Assembly: GCA_014526335.1 (NCBI GenBank)
Contig: JACTAT010000027.1
Coordinates: forward strand, 3,675,132 to 3,739,131
Origin: Chrysaora quinquecirrha
Lineage: Eukaryota; Cnidaria; Scyphozoa; Semaeostomeae; Pelagiidae
DNA length: 64,000 bases
Direction of reading: 5' to 3'
Shown here: positions 1 to 10,959 of the stretch, in pieces
Numbering within the stretch: the first letter of the stretch is position 1
Layout of the letters: each line of letters starts with the position of its first letter
The notes under the pieces: model-generated
Databases searched by the model: none
What the model was told of the DNA's origin: nothing
What the model saw: only the letters and a program-made list of their open reading frames with translations
Made by a program: the position numbers and the translations under genes

Positions 1-370
1 AATAAGATTATATTAGATAAACATAAAATGTCTGCGGTATAGAGACTCCTACGAATATACTGACTCATAATCATGAGCCGAACGCACAACCTAAATTCCA
101 TAGTAATTCAAAAAAGTGATTAAATATAAAGTTTTAACACGTAAATATGTATGAAGGAAACTGTACACTTATGGAAAATCCGCACACTAGATGCAGGATA
201 TTAGCCGTTTGGCAAAAGTCGTTCTAAGGGTTCGAAAATTCATTCAAACCTCGTCTTATATACTTGGCAGGTTAAAACGAAGCTTTTATTGCGTCAAACC
301 TCCTCAAATATACTTATAAGGCTAAAATGAAGCTTTCAGCCTGTTTGGCGAGAATGAATGCTACTTTCAT

Positions 371-632
371 CAAAAATCAACCATGGCTAAATGTAGACCG
401 ATTCTGGCCGAAAAGTCAAGGCTATATTATTGCAAAATCGCCGAAAATTGATGAGAATCGAGGGTATCAAAATTGATTGAAACCTTTTCGGGCCAAAAAT
501 GATACTTTTTAGCCTATTTTGGGGGTATAAATGGTCTTTTTAGGCCCACAGCTTAACCAGAAAAGAGGCTAAATAGATCGATTTTGGCCTAAAAGGCAAG
601 GCTATACTAAGACAAAATCGCCAAAAATAAAT
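371..632. repeat. imperfect direct repeat, unclassified
   Basis: Two blocks, about 371-455 and 555-632, share the order GCTAAAT..GATCGATT/CGATTCTGGCC, then AAGGCTATA, then CAAAATCGCC. They are two diverged copies of one unit about 185 bp apart. No reading frame is supported. The first 370 bases of the window hold no recognisable gene. This is probably an old non-coding repeat that leads into the MITE fragment that follows. Confidence 0.4.
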
Positions 633-641
633 AAACTTATT

Positions 642-1003
642 AGTTTCTTATTTTTGGGCCTCTTTTGAAGCACTTGTAGTTCAAAACGTTCCTTAATAGA
701 TCCTTAATTTTAAATGCACATACAGTGGTATTAACAATAAAGGAGAGACACTTGCATGTGAGCAAAGCTCGAGACTACTCAAAATAACACTGGATACATG
801 CTTAACGTACAATTTATGTGATTTTCGACTGCAAATGAATGGAACCGGCTTTCTAATTCTTGATTATTTGCAGTGATAAAAGTATTCAATATTCAAAAGT
901 TCCCTAATGATTTTCTCTTTAGTAGTATAAGTTCTTTAAATTTTTGGGGTTTCTACATGCAGGTTCCTTATAAAGTGGTTCTTTATAAAAAAAAAAGCGT
1001 GTA
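642..1003 (-). mobile_element. TACACGC-family MITE, one end missing
   Basis: Collinear, on the opposite strand, with the full copies at 48104-48510 and 59560-59968. It keeps the AAAAAAGCGTGTA terminus (to 1003) and the internal landmarks TTTGCAGTCGAAAAT and CATGCAAGTGTCTC (reverse complement). The other terminus, about 40-50 bp, is absent. It is non-coding and non-autonomous. Confidence 0.8.
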
Positions 1004-1070
1004 TTGCCGGCCAAAAAGTCACAGAACCCTAATGTATAATCCGTGCAGGCACATGCATCCTGTACCTACC

Positions 1071-1350
1071 TTAAGGCCTGGCTAAACTAGGAGACATGTC
1101 GCACGCGCGACATTGATGTTCCCTCGGTGTCACCCAGTTAAACCACCTCGGATACTTTGTAGCTCGCGACAAAATTTGTAGCAAGAGACACGCAAATGTA
1201 TCCGTGAGACAACAGAAACATTTCTTGTATCCGCGATATATAAGTGACCCGAGGTCGGGGGACATGTTGCTCGCTTGTTAATCGCATGTTTAGCCACCCT
1301 CGGAGACACGCCGAATACATTGTAGCGCACGACAAGTCTCCTAGTTTAGA
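1071..1350. mobile_element. MITE with TAAACTAGGAGAC ends
   Basis: The left end reads TTAAGGCCTGGCTAAACTAG and the right end GACAAGTCTCCTAGTTTAGA, so the core TCTCCTAGTTTAG is inverted. Internal GACATGT and GCGCGAC motifs recur. A second copy lies at 50344-50624. The GGCC start next to TTAA fits the Harbinger/Tourist-like set in this window, but no transposase is present. Short ORFs across it are chance. Confidence 0.7.
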
Positions 1351-1684
1351 AATTTTAAAAGGAACAAATATTTACAAAAAATATCAAATAATAAAATATT
1401 AAAATATTAATTTTGTAATAAATAATGAACAAATCAATCACAATTCATATTTTTCTGTCATCATGTCACACAAAAGAGTGATATGTTTCAAAATAAAATT
1501 TGTCTCGCAGGATCATTCAAATTGAATCAATAGCAAAAACCCAAAAACTGAGCGACAAAAATGATTCGTAAATAATTTACCAAACGCAAATCAATTTCGA
1601 AATGCTACTTCGACAGATGATAGCCACAGAACTAAAATATACCAGTTATTGCCTGTCAGATTTTTGGAAAAATAAGGTTAATGG

Positions 1685-2075
1685 TAGGGTTTTTTTTAAG
1701 AAAAATTTAGAACTGCACACTATCCTTATAGTCCAATAGGCGAAAAAAATAGAATTTACGAAGGTTGACGTCAATATAACTCAATTCACTCGGTTAGGGT
1801 GTATAGATATGCTTTCCGAGAAAATTATTAAATTTTATGAGTCTAGAACCGCTCTGGTGGTCATTTCGTGATTGAAATATGCAAAATCTAACCATGACCA
1901 GGCCATTTTGCCAAACATATACCGCTTGTTATTTGGTATAGGGCAACAAGTACTTAAAATAATATGAATTATGTTATATGCCAGTTTCTCAACTGCACAA
2001 TTTATCGTTTAGAACTGCACAAAAATTTTTAGAACTGCACAATTTGTGCAGAACTGCACGTTAAAAAAAACCCTG
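1685..2075. mobile_element. hAT-like MITE with 8-bp target duplication
   Basis: It starts TAGGGTTTTTTTTAA and ends TTAAAAAAAACCCTG, flanked on both sides by the identical octamer GTTAATGG (1677-1684 and 2076-2083). An 8-bp duplication with YAGGG ends is typical of hAT elements. Subterminal AGAACTGCAC motifs repeat several times on the right side (1986-2060). There is no coding capacity. Confidence 0.8.
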
Positions 2076-2083
2076 GTTAATGG

Positions 2084-2660
2084 GCTTTCGCCAATGGTCG
2101 TCTCAGCTCCGAAATGCAAATCAGTGGTGATTTCCAAGTTATATATCAAAGGGAGGCTCCAAGGGCAACGTCAAAAAAGAGGGAGTGTGTTCCTTTGTTT
2201 CTCAAAACGTCAAATACAAATAAAGCACACCTAGACTGGCCAGGGAGACTTTCAAAAGCACTATAAATGGAAAATCGTTTGGGGGCACAGCAAGAATCAG
2301 ATACAATGTCCCCTGAGCTCCCCGCCCCCGTAGAAATCACCAATGATCCATACCTCATAAGCTCTCGCCCATTTAAATTTAGAAACCAAATTATGGCATC
2401 TGATCAGATGGAAACAACGAAAAGATTAAACCGATATGTTGCAAATGATTGTCATATATTCTACCCCCCCCCCCAAGAAACGGGGGATTAAATGTAATAT
2501 GGAATAGACCAATAGCTAAAAAAAGGTAAAAAAGACTTCATTCATATCTTTTAACTTTACACATACATTACATATTTTCTATCAGTGGGCCTATAAGAGC
2601 AACCATTATAAGCAAAACTAGGCTAAACCTTGGGTGAAACTTTATGTCATCTCCTATTTG
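2084..2660. other. no gene seen
   Basis: Only short overlapping ORFs without similarity, compositional bias or splice context. A C-run lies at 2463-2474. Nothing further can be supported. Confidence 0.5.
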
Positions 2661-2674
2661 AGATATGCACAAAT

Positions 2675-3041
2675 CCCGGGGCGGGGTACTTAATATATTT
2701 TGGGTAGTGGGGATATGGGTATCGTTCTTCATGATTTTGGTATAAACATGGGTCTTCATTTTCTGAAAATTGGTATAAGTAAGGGTATCGATTGCTCTAA
2801 AATCGGTATCAACTCTAATTTTCGTTTGTTTTCACTTTTCTTGGTGAAGTTTGATTCGAACTGCAACTGACATATTATACCACCTTTAAGCATATAAAGT
2901 AGTGTAGCCGTTAATATTTTCGTATAATTTTGGGTATTTTTTTTTAGAAATTTGGTATAAATATGGGTATGCATTTGGTTGTTTGGGCGGCACGTCCCTG
3001 TCCGAAACTTAGTCAAGTACCCCCCCCCCCCACCTCGAAGG
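2675..3041. mobile_element. MITE with GGGGTACTT ends, empty site known
   Basis: The ends read CCCGGGGCGGGGTACTT and AAGTACCCCCCCCCC, flanked by GCACAAAT (2667-2674) and GCACAAGT (3042-3049), an 8-bp duplication with one mismatch. The paralogous site in the second duplication unit (about 6307) reads GCACAAGT uninterrupted, so that copy keeps the empty site. The interior repeats GGTATAA/GGTATC phrases. No coding sequence. Confidence 0.8.
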
Positions 3042-3347
3042 GCACAAGTAAAGCTCGCCAGAATTAAGCCCTTGCCCAGTAACGCATTTCAAGCATCATT
3101 ATGCAAGCATGTTTGCAAAAAGGGTTATGGGGCAATGAGTTAGTGAACAATTGCTCCGAGTTCGAGTATAAGAAACAGGCAGGAAGAAATAGAAGCTATG
3201 TGTTTTTTCAAAAATGTATCAGTGAATCTCATAAGTATGCATACAACTTAAATCGCATGTTTAAAGAAAATACACTAAGATCCACCATAGTTCGGCTCAC
3301 TTTAATCTTAACAGTAAATTAACCCTGAAAAAATGTTTTTGGACTAA

Positions 3348-3450
3348 TTAAACTCTATCTTGTGCTTTGACGATATCACTAAATATTTCTCGTTTAAATC
3401 TTTCAATTAAGTGTGCAAGTTCTGTACTTGCTCTTTGATTCATTTCTGAC
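3348..3450 (-). CDS. possible terminal exon, unrecognised
   Basis: On the minus strand an acceptor (TCATTTTAG) precedes a 34-codon open stretch that reads SEMNQRASTELAHLIERF, continues as a charged helix, and ends in TAA. The paralogous segment in the second unit (about 6583-6660) keeps the acceptor and the STELAH residues but then reaches a stop. The entry phase does not match the lectin exon upstream (3989-4360), so at least one intermediate exon, or a different gene, would be needed. Function unknown. Confidence 0.3.
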
Positions 3451-3988
3451 CTAAAATGACGAGAAGCATTTCATTAACAATGAGCTAAAGTCAGGGGCGA
3501 AGCAATCCCCCTTTGGCGACGCCCCTAGACAAAGTACATTTAGATTAAAACAGAATTAGTTTTTCGCAATCTTGGATTGGGAAATTTTTAGTGAAACCGA
3601 GGCTAGCACTTAAATGAGATCGCTCACTCAAAATAAGTGTAGCGGGTGGGGTGTGTGTGTAGTGGATGTAGTTGTAGCGGGGTGTCCGGGTGGTGGAGGA
3701 GCGGAAAATAACGACTCGGGTAATAAGTCTACATAATCCTGCCAAGTTTCATGGGCCTCCCAGCTATATATGACTAAAAAATCCCAGCCTTTGTAGGGTT
3801 AACATCAGGAATACATTCAGAACACTGAAATGGACAGTATGGCAATGGGGACCGTGTGGATTTCCCCACTATTTTTTATGTTAAAAATTCCCCTTAGTGT
3901 CATTTCTTTGCGTACTTGAATAGTTCAATCAAAGATCGTGGAAATGAGACGATCTTCGGTTTAATCAATTTAAAATCTTTTAGCTTAC

Positions 3989-4360
3989 CGGCATAGATAA
4001 ATTTAAAATGTGTCCTATTATTAGACTCTCCACAGGATTCCCATAGAACTATCTTGGTTCCAATTGCAGGAAATGCTGCTCCTCCCTTTGGATGTACACA
4101 AAAACCACTTGAAATGTGTTTCATGGAGAAACTGGCTGTTTGCTCAAACCTCGCATTGGCATCGTTGCAGCTAGATGTGAGGCTCAGTGGCGTTCCGTTG
4201 GTACCGAGTGAGGCAATACATTTTCCAGACGGAATGTGTTTCAAGGCCTTTGTTGATGTCAAGGTAAATTTTTCATCGCAGGACGTATTTAGGTACAAAA
4301 TGTTGTCAGATGCTCGCAGTGAAACACATAATCCGCCCCAATGTCTTATAAAGAATGTGT
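3989..4360 (-). CDS. secreted trefoil-lectin gene copy 1, exon 2
   Basis: Encodes about 124 residues of a ricin-B-like beta-trefoil module. Repeating LKHIPSGKCI and MKHISSGFCVHP blocks are followed by LxLTSSC or TKIVLWESC strands, the usual CV...LxLxxC trefoil rhythm. It is preceded by WGGLCVSL. The acceptor TTCATTAG and donor GTAAGC give a two-base start and one-base end, matching exon 1 (5014-5371), which ends on one base. Such domains bind carbohydrate; the ligand is unknown. Read without splicing, the frame runs into unrelated sequence, so a further exon downstream is expected but was not found. The same exon recurs at 9034-9396. Confidence 0.75.
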
Positions 4361-4516
4361 CTAATGAAGAAATAAAGACAAAGTTGCATCACTTACAGTA
4401 TATTAAAAAAAACTCAGAAGTTCGAACAAAAAATCGACAAATCGTATGTCATGCATGCACAAATGCTTTCTTGGGTAGCTTTCAGCCTTTGTCACAAAAA
4501 ACGTCCCTTTTTTGTC

Positions 4517-4815
4517 ATGCAGGGTAATATCTGCGTAGTAAAGTGGAGGGTGTGCAGTACAGTTGGGGATACTAAGTACAGCGGAGGGATATCATCAGTA
4601 AAGTGGAAGGATATCATAATTGGTAGAGGAATATCAACAGTACGGCGAGAATGTTCAGTACACTGGAGGATTAACATCAGTACTCTACAGTCAGTACTGA
4701 AAATCCTCTATCTTACTGATGATATCCCTCCACTGTACTGATGATATCCCTCCACTGTACTGAATATCCTCCACTGTACTGAATATCCTCCACTGTACTA
4801 CACAGACGTTACCGG
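4517..4815. repeat. foldback repeat of CAGTACAGTGGAGGGATAT units
   Basis: Short direct repeats around CAGTACAGTGGAGGGATAT on the left are mirrored by ATATCCCTCCACTGTACTG on the right, so the whole block is an imperfect inverted repeat. It lies in intron 1 of lectin copy 1. A shorter relic is in the same intron of copy 2 (about 9530-9606), and another full member is at 49173-49415. ORFs read across it are artefacts. Confidence 0.7.
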
Positions 4816-5013
4816 GGTGATAATAGCGCTATGGAAATAAATATGCAGTTAAACTTAAGGAACTATTAAGGAACTTTTGGTACTAAAATTCAACCATAAG
4901 AGGTCCAAATCCAAAAATAAGTAACTTTAGGAACTAGACCTTGAACTAGGTTCTTTATGAAGCAAAGAGCACGTAAAAAAAATTTTAGGAAACAAACTGG
5001 GAACCGGACCAAC

Positions 5014-5371
5014 CTTGTTCGGCTTCACTGTTCTCATTTGCCGGATCTGGAATATCTTTCGCCTTTTGCCAAATCTTCATCTTCTTGCCATTGCCAATGT
5101 TCTTCAAATTATCCTTGCTTTCAAGTTGATGGACAGTATTATCTTCGGTGTTGACAGCAACAAAATTGCATCGATTTTGCAAACTGCATTGATGAAAGTC
5201 TCTTGTGAAGAGGCTTGATACGCTTGCAGGTGTACCATCATCAATATCTTCATTATCATCTGAGATCTTCTGATAAAATGTCCCAGAAGTCATGACATTG
5301 CTTGGAACATAAGTTGTAAAAAATGCCAATGTCACAAAAACAGCAGAATTGCTCTTGATGTTAGCCATCAT
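5014..5371 (-). CDS. secreted trefoil-lectin gene copy 1, exon 1
   Basis: The likely start is the first of two adjacent Met codons at 5371; the in-frame codons above it look like 5' UTR. Residues about 1-26 (ANIKSNSAVFVTLAFF core) form a signal peptide, so the product is predicted to be secreted. A short module follows, centred on FHQCSLQNRCNFVAV and ending in MKIWQK. The spacing of its two Cys and the following hydrophobic strand resemble half of a PAN/apple domain, but the match is weak. An acidic linker NENSEAEQ precedes the donor GTTGGT. The exon leaves one base, which joins exon 2 in frame. The second copy is 10151-10502. Confidence 0.75.
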
Positions 5372-5900
5372 CTTGTCTTTTGTTCTTCTTGCTTTGCAGT
5401 AGCAGGAATGTCTGACTGGAGGACTGAGTGAAAAGCCGTTTTCTAATTGTATTGACTTTTTAAAGATGAGTGAAGAATATCCCATTAAAATTAATGTATT
5501 CTATTTGAAACGTAACCAGCAAAAGAGCGGTCAATATTTGAATAGGAATTCCTCAGAAACGGTTTTCTTTCAAATGAATCTCTCGTAATGCTACTTTTGA
5601 TAAGTGCTTGCAGCGTCAATAGCATTAAAAAAAGATGAGTTGACATTTTTTGTTAAAACTAAGCAATATGTATCGATTCTTTGAGCAATATTTTTGCTAA
5701 CGAATCTACCAATCAAAAAGAAGATCGTTGCTTTGAATAACTTTATCACAACGATCTTTTTATCAAACAACTTTGTTAGCTAGAATATTAGAATTTTGCT
5801 CCCTCAATCCGCCTTGCGTCCAGTGATGCACTGAGCAGCGAGATTGAGTAAAGTTGTGGTGAATCAGGAGCGGAATGAGAGAAGTCGAGCCGAAATTAAC
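5372..5900 (-). promoter_or_regulatory. 5' flank of lectin copy 1, shared with copy 2
   Basis: About 450 bp upstream of the start aligns closely with the flank of copy 2 (10503-10905), including GTAACCAGCAAAAGAGCGGT and CAATCCGCCTTGCGTC. The homology covers a probable promoter, so both copies may keep similar control. No TATA box or start site can be fixed by eye. Confidence 0.4.
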
Positions 5901-6705
5901 ACGCATACAATCGCATACTGGGCCCACCCCACTGTTGTACATGTAACTTTCTTGTTCGTTAATTAATCAAAACATAGAATGCATACCATTTTTTACGCCT
6001 TTTAAGCGAAAAGCGCAAAGTGCTCCAGTGTGCAGTGGATTTTTCAAAGCTATTTGCTTACAATAAGGCAACACACCCAATATGCTGCGTCAGCAAAAAT
6101 TCAAATAGGAACGAGACAATATATCGACCAATTTCGGTCATAAAGACATGGTTTTCTTATTTCGTATTTAAGTTTTCGCCCGAATCAATATATTTTCATA
6201 TGCATTACGGATTCTTGTGTAAGAAGAACTTTTAAAAGAAATACCAGGTCGAACATTTTTGCTATCAAGATTTTTGCCATCCCAGAGACGATTTGAGACA
6301 ATCTGAGATATGCACAAGTTAAGTTCACCAGATTGAAGCCCTTGCCTAACGCATTTTGAACACGTTTTTGAAAAGAGTAAGGGGGTAATAAGTTGGTGAA
6401 AAATTGCCTCGTGCATAAGAAACAGGTAGCTAGGCTTTTTCAAAAATCGAAGCAAGGGTTTTATTTCAAAAGCGTATATCAGCGAATCTCAACCCATTGG
6501 ATGGCCTTATCGTAACAGTAGCTAAGTAGCTAAATGCAGATAAACAAAAAAAATTTCCACGATCCAATTAAAATTTATCTTGTGCTTTGACTATATCGCT
6601 AAATGTTGCTAGCTATATCTCTTAATGTGCAAGTTCTGTGCTTTTTCGTCGACTCATTTTTGGCCTGAAATGACAAGAAAGCATTTCGTTTAACAATAAG
6701 CCTTG

Positions 6706-7915
6706 TCGGAATTTGAATAAGTTTTTTTGCAATTTAGTGTTAGCAAATTATTAAACACGCAAAATGCGCAAACTGTATCGTAAACAAGAAAGGTAATGGG
6801 CAAAATTCGATAGTCGACACACAGCACTTTGAGATTCGTGATGTCATAAGCCCACAGGGTCACCGTTTATTAAGGGTAAAAACCGCACCAAATACAACGG
6901 AAACCTATTTTTGCAAAATTCGTATACTCTCAAAAAAGCGTGTTGTCTTCAATATATAAAATAACGGCAACTGCTACATGTCGCAAGCATTGTTTTGCTT
7001 ATGCAGTAGTGATGGAAAGATAGCATTTACCTCTGTGGAATTTTGCAGGTTTTGCAGAGACGTAACGATATGTCGTCGTCAACATCAAAGAATGATAAAT
7101 TTCAATGTTGTGATGGAAACATTAATGTGGCATACTACAAAGTGGAGGGATGTTTTTGCCAGGTGTCAATGTGGGGAGAGTGGTAATAGTCCAGCCAACC
7201 CCAAAGTCCACTTATTGCTAAGAGGTTGCAGCACCAATTCTTTGAGTATACAGTTTATTCCAGCGTCATTCAGGGAATAAGTTAACAAATTTCTATTTTG
7301 AGAATCTACTAAAAAACTGCACTTCTAAAATACAATGGAAGATGAGCTAAAAAGAAAGAAATACAGCATGGATGGCTAAGTTCTATGAATATTACTCTTC
7401 ATTGAGCATTTTGTAGCCCCTCTGAATTGGACATTAGGTATGAAATTTATTGAACATATTAACCCTACGAAGGCTGAGGGGCGGGTAGAAATATACAGAC
7501 ATAATTTCTAAGCCACTGAGAGTTTCTCAATGAAACTATCCAAGTTTTCTAAAAATCTAATCAGGGATATATTAGTGAAACTTTTTTATTGCGGAGAACT
7601 CATTTGATGACGTCATCATTTCTCCTTATATGGTAAAAATTGAATTATCAGTTTCTATGACAATATTGCTCCTGCACACCGTGACATGTTCTATGATATA
7701 GGTGCATTCCCTGTCTATATTGCTGCATGCAATAAGAAAACTTTAGAAGGCCGTGTGACCTCAAACATAACGTCCTGAATTCTCTGCGATTTATTAGCAT
7801 GACGTCAAAATTGCATAGGTCAGCAAAACGAAGTCACGTGAGAGACCCGTTCGAATGTCAAAGAGATGAAGAAGACTTATTCCCTGAAGTAGACTTATTC
7901 CCTGAGTCCAAGTTA
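6706..7915. other. unit-2-specific sequence, no gene seen
   Basis: Not matched in unit 1. A 100-codon plus-strand ORF (6978-7280) is Cys-rich but has no domain pattern, no splice context and no counterpart elsewhere, so it is not called. Either this was inserted in unit 2 or it was lost from unit 1. Confidence 0.4.
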
Positions 7916-8339
7916 TCGCTCATGAAACCGAGGCTAACACTTAAATGAGATCGCTCATTCAAAATGAGTATTGCGGTTTGGTGTGCGTCTAGTGGGCATA
8001 GTTGTAGCAAGGTGTCGGGTTGTTGGAGCAGCGGAAACTAACGACTCAGGTTATAAGTCTATATAATCCTGCCAAGTTTCATGGACCTTCCAGCTATATA
8101 TGATTAAAGAAGCCCAGCCGTTGTACGGTTAACAGGATTAACTGATGTAACTGAAAGTCGAGAGATGCAGGGCGAAATCAGAAACTGGAACCTATTATTA
8201 AAATCTTATTGAGCCAATGGGGGAACTTTTACTGATGGGAAATATTGTGTCATCTGGTGGGATAATGCAAGGGCCTAATCTTGGGGACCGTGGGGATTTT
8301 TCCCACCAGTTTGTATGTTTAAAGAACCCCTAGTGTCAT

Positions 8340-8958
8340 TATGTCCGAAGGACATAATGAGAGGGTGTTTGTGGAACGCATGTATGTATGTATACATGTA
8401 TGTATGTATGTATCCATCCATAGACACACAGACGCTTTTTCTGCCAAAATGTAACAATAGATAAACCACAAATGCGAGGAACTAAACTTTGATGACAAAG
8501 AAGAAAATTTTATGTCCGAAGGACATAATGAAAGGGTGTTTGCGGAACGCATGTAGGTATGAATACATGTATGTATAGACGCTTTTTTCTGCCAAATTGG
8601 TAACAATAGCTAAGCCACAAATAAGAGGAAGTAAACTTTGATGTCGCCGTAATTGGTCATCATGAAAACCAACTACTTGGCAATTAGCAGCAATTACTGA
8701 ATTCGATCAACGTAATCAAGTAGATGATTCATTGCGGCCGAGTAATTGGCACAAGTTGTCGAAGTTCATCCAATCAGAAAATTCTCTTAGTTTTCATTTG
8801 CATAATGTGATGTGATGATATGACAGATGATGATGATGACAATTGGGGTCATTATGATAATTATAATGATGATGATGAAGATGATGATGATGGTGATGAT
8901 GATGGTGATGATCATGATGATGATGACGATTATGATGGTGATTATCGTCCTTCGGACA
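8340..8958. mobile_element. MITE with ATGTCCGAAGGACAT ends
   Basis: It begins with a hyphenated inverted repeat, ATTATGTCC-GAA-GGACATAAT, and ends with CGTCCTTCGGACAT, the reverse complement of its start. The initial block is repeated internally at about 8511. It is absent at the same place in unit 1, where CTTAGTGTCATT runs almost directly into GTACTTGAATAG. It therefore inserted after the duplication, within the lectin intron. It contains ATGTATGT and GAT microsatellites. Confidence 0.65.
8813..8945 (+). repeat. GAT/GATGGT microsatellite
   Basis: Imperfect runs of GAT with interspersed GGT and GAC inside the MITE. The acidic poly-Asp ORF read across it is an artefact of the repeat. Confidence 0.9.
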
Positions 8959-9033
8959 TTGCGATAGCGTGGCTATGTTTTAAGTACATACTGTACTTGA
9001 ATAGTAAAATCGGTATAAATTCTTTGAACTTAC

Positions 9034-9396
9034 CATAGATAAATTTAAATTGTATCCTATCAATGTCACAAAAGTTCCATAGAACTATCTTAGTGCCAAT
9101 CGGAGGAAATTCTGCTCCATCCAATGGATGTACACAAGAACCACTTGAAATGTGTTTCATAGAGAAGCCAGCTGTTTGCTCAAACCTCGCATTGACATCG
9201 TCGCAGCTAGATGTGAGGCTCAGTGGTGCCAAATTGGCTCCGGATGAGGCAATACATTTCCCGGACGGAATGTGTTTCAACGCTTTTGTTGATGTCAAGG
9301 TAAATTTTTCATCGCAGGACGTATTTAGGTACAAAATGTTGTCAGATGCTCGCAGTGAAACACATAATCCACCCCAATGTCTTATAAAGAATGTGT
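9034..9396 (-). CDS. secreted trefoil-lectin gene copy 2, exon 2
   Basis: Paralogue of 3989-4360 with the same acceptor (TTCATTAG), the same phases and a GTAAGT donor. The trefoil repeats are kept: LKHIPSGKCIA, MKHISSGSCVHP, GTKIVLWNFC. It is three codons shorter and differs most in the last repeat, where CGES..NRTHFKF is replaced by CDIDRIQFKF. No stop or frameshift is seen, so this copy is potentially functional. Confidence 0.75.
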
Positions 9397-9529
9397 CTAA
9401 TGAAGAAATAAAAGAAAAAGTTGCATTGCTTGTATTAAAACAGACCTTGGAAAAATTGTTATTACAAATCTTGTCTTGAAAATCATTTTCAATGTTATCA
9501 TCCCGAGTAATGTCGTCTGTCCACTAATG

Positions 9530-9607
9530 ACGTCCTCCGCTTTACTGAATATCCTCCACTGTGCCGCACACCCTCTCCACTGTACTGCGCTGACATTACC
9601 CGGGGTA
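9530..9607. repeat. shortened foldback repeat in intron 1
   Basis: ATATCCTCCACTGTG, CTCTCCACTGTACTGCG and an ACATTACCCGGGG end match the right arm of 4517-4815. It occupies the equivalent intron position, so the insertion predates the tandem duplication and most of it was then lost here. Confidence 0.6.
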
Positions 9608-10150
9608 GTTATGACTTCGCTAAATCTCGAATTCCAAATGATCACCACGGACGGTCAAAAGATGGGACAGACACGCTTTCTTCATGAAGACCCACTTTGT
9701 AAGGAATCGGCAAGTAGAAGGTCGAACAATTTAAAGAACTAATTAAAGAATCGCTAAGGAACTTTTCAAATTTCAATATTTTTATCGCTGGAAACAATCG
9801 ATGTAAATCGTATGTTATGCATGCATCAACTACATACTTCCTTGGGTAGTTTTTAGCCTACAGAGAAGTTTCTTTACGAAAGAAGAATTTAAGCCTACAA
9901 ACAAGGACGCAGGCTAATAACTTATAGCTTTGCTTTCATAAAAATGTCCCTTTATAATAGTAATAATTATAGCCATGGCAATGAATACATAGTTAAAATT
10001 AAGGAACTAGAGGAACTTTTGGTACTTTAGTTCAATCAAGAAGTCCAAAAAATAAGGAACTTTAGGAACTATACCTTGAACTAGGTTCTTTAGAAAATAA
10101 AAAGCGTGCAAAAGCAATTTTAGGAAACATACATTAGAGTCCGGACCAAC

Positions 10151-10502
10151 CTTGTTCGGCTTCACTGTTCTCATTTGCCGGATCTGGAATATCTTTCACC
10201 TTTTGCCAAATCTTCATCTTCTTGCCATTGCCAATGTTCTTCAAATTATCCTTGCTTTCAAGTTGATGGACAGTATTATCTTCGGTGTTGACAGCAACAA
10301 AATTGCATCGATTTTGCAAACTGCATTGATGAAAGTCTTTTGTGAAGAGGCTTGACACGCTTGCAGGTGTACCATCATCAATATCTTCATTATCATCTGA
10401 GATCTGATAAAATGTCCCAGAAGTCATGACATTGCTTGCAACATAAGCTGTAAAAACTGCCAATGTCACAAGAACAGCAGAATTGCTCTTGATGTTAGCC
10501 AT
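10151..10502 (-). CDS. secreted trefoil-lectin gene copy 2, exon 1
   Basis: Near-identical to exon 1 of copy 1. It has a signal peptide (ANIKSNSAVLVTLAVF core), the FHQCSLQNRCNFVAV module, and the NENSEAEQ linker before the GTTGGT donor. It lacks one Lys codon after FYQ and has a single initiating Met. The phase joins 9034-9396 in frame. With copy 1 it forms a head-to-tail pair on the minus strand. Confidence 0.75.
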
Positions 10503-10959
10503 CTTGTCTTTTGTTCTTCTTGCTTTGCAGTAGCAGGAATGTCTGACTGGAGGACTGAGTGAAAAGCCGTTTTCTAATTGTATTGACTTTTTAAACATGA
10601 GTCAAGAATATCCCATAAAAATTATTGTATTCTATTTGAAATGTAACCAGCAAAAGAGCGGTCAATATTTGAGTAGGAATTCTTCAGAAACAGTTTTCTT
10701 CGGAATCAATCTCTCGCAATGCTACTTCTGATAAGTGCTTCCAGCGTCAATACCATTAAAATACAAAATTTTTGCTAACAAATCTACTAATCAAACAGAA
10801 GATCGTTGGTTTGAATTTTTTATCACAACCATCTTTTTATCAAACATCCACGTTAGCTAAAATATTAGGATTTCGGTCGCTCAATCCGCCTTGCGTCGAA
10901 TTGAGCAGCGGTGTTACAAAGTTGCCAAAATTGGACTGATTTTCCCCAGAAAGACATAT

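Larger units (their letters stand above)
2650..5900. repeat. tandem duplication, unit 1
   Basis: This segment is homologous, in the same order and orientation, to 6290-10905. Matching anchors are GAGATATGCACAA (2659 and 6303), ATCTTGTGCTTTGAC (3357 and 6578), ACTTAAATGAGATCGCTCA (3608 and 7938), the lectin exons, and CAATCCGCCTTGCGTC (5809 and 10885). Unit 1 carries a MITE at 2675-3041 that unit 2 lacks. Confidence 0.85.
6290..10905. repeat. tandem duplication, unit 2
   Basis: Homologous to 2650-5900 but longer because of about 1.2 kb of extra sequence (6706-7915) and a MITE (8340-8958) within the intron downstream of lectin exon 2. It carries the second lectin copy and lacks the 2675-3041 MITE. 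Confidence 0.85.

Noticed and set aside
4054..4527. 157-codon plus-strand ORF over the lectin exon
   Set aside because: It is the antisense shadow of the trefoil exon; the minus strand has the domain pattern and splice sites, and the same shadow appears at 9063-9479.
8820..9038. Acidic ORF rich in Asp
   Set aside because: It is the GAT microsatellite running into antisense lectin sequence.
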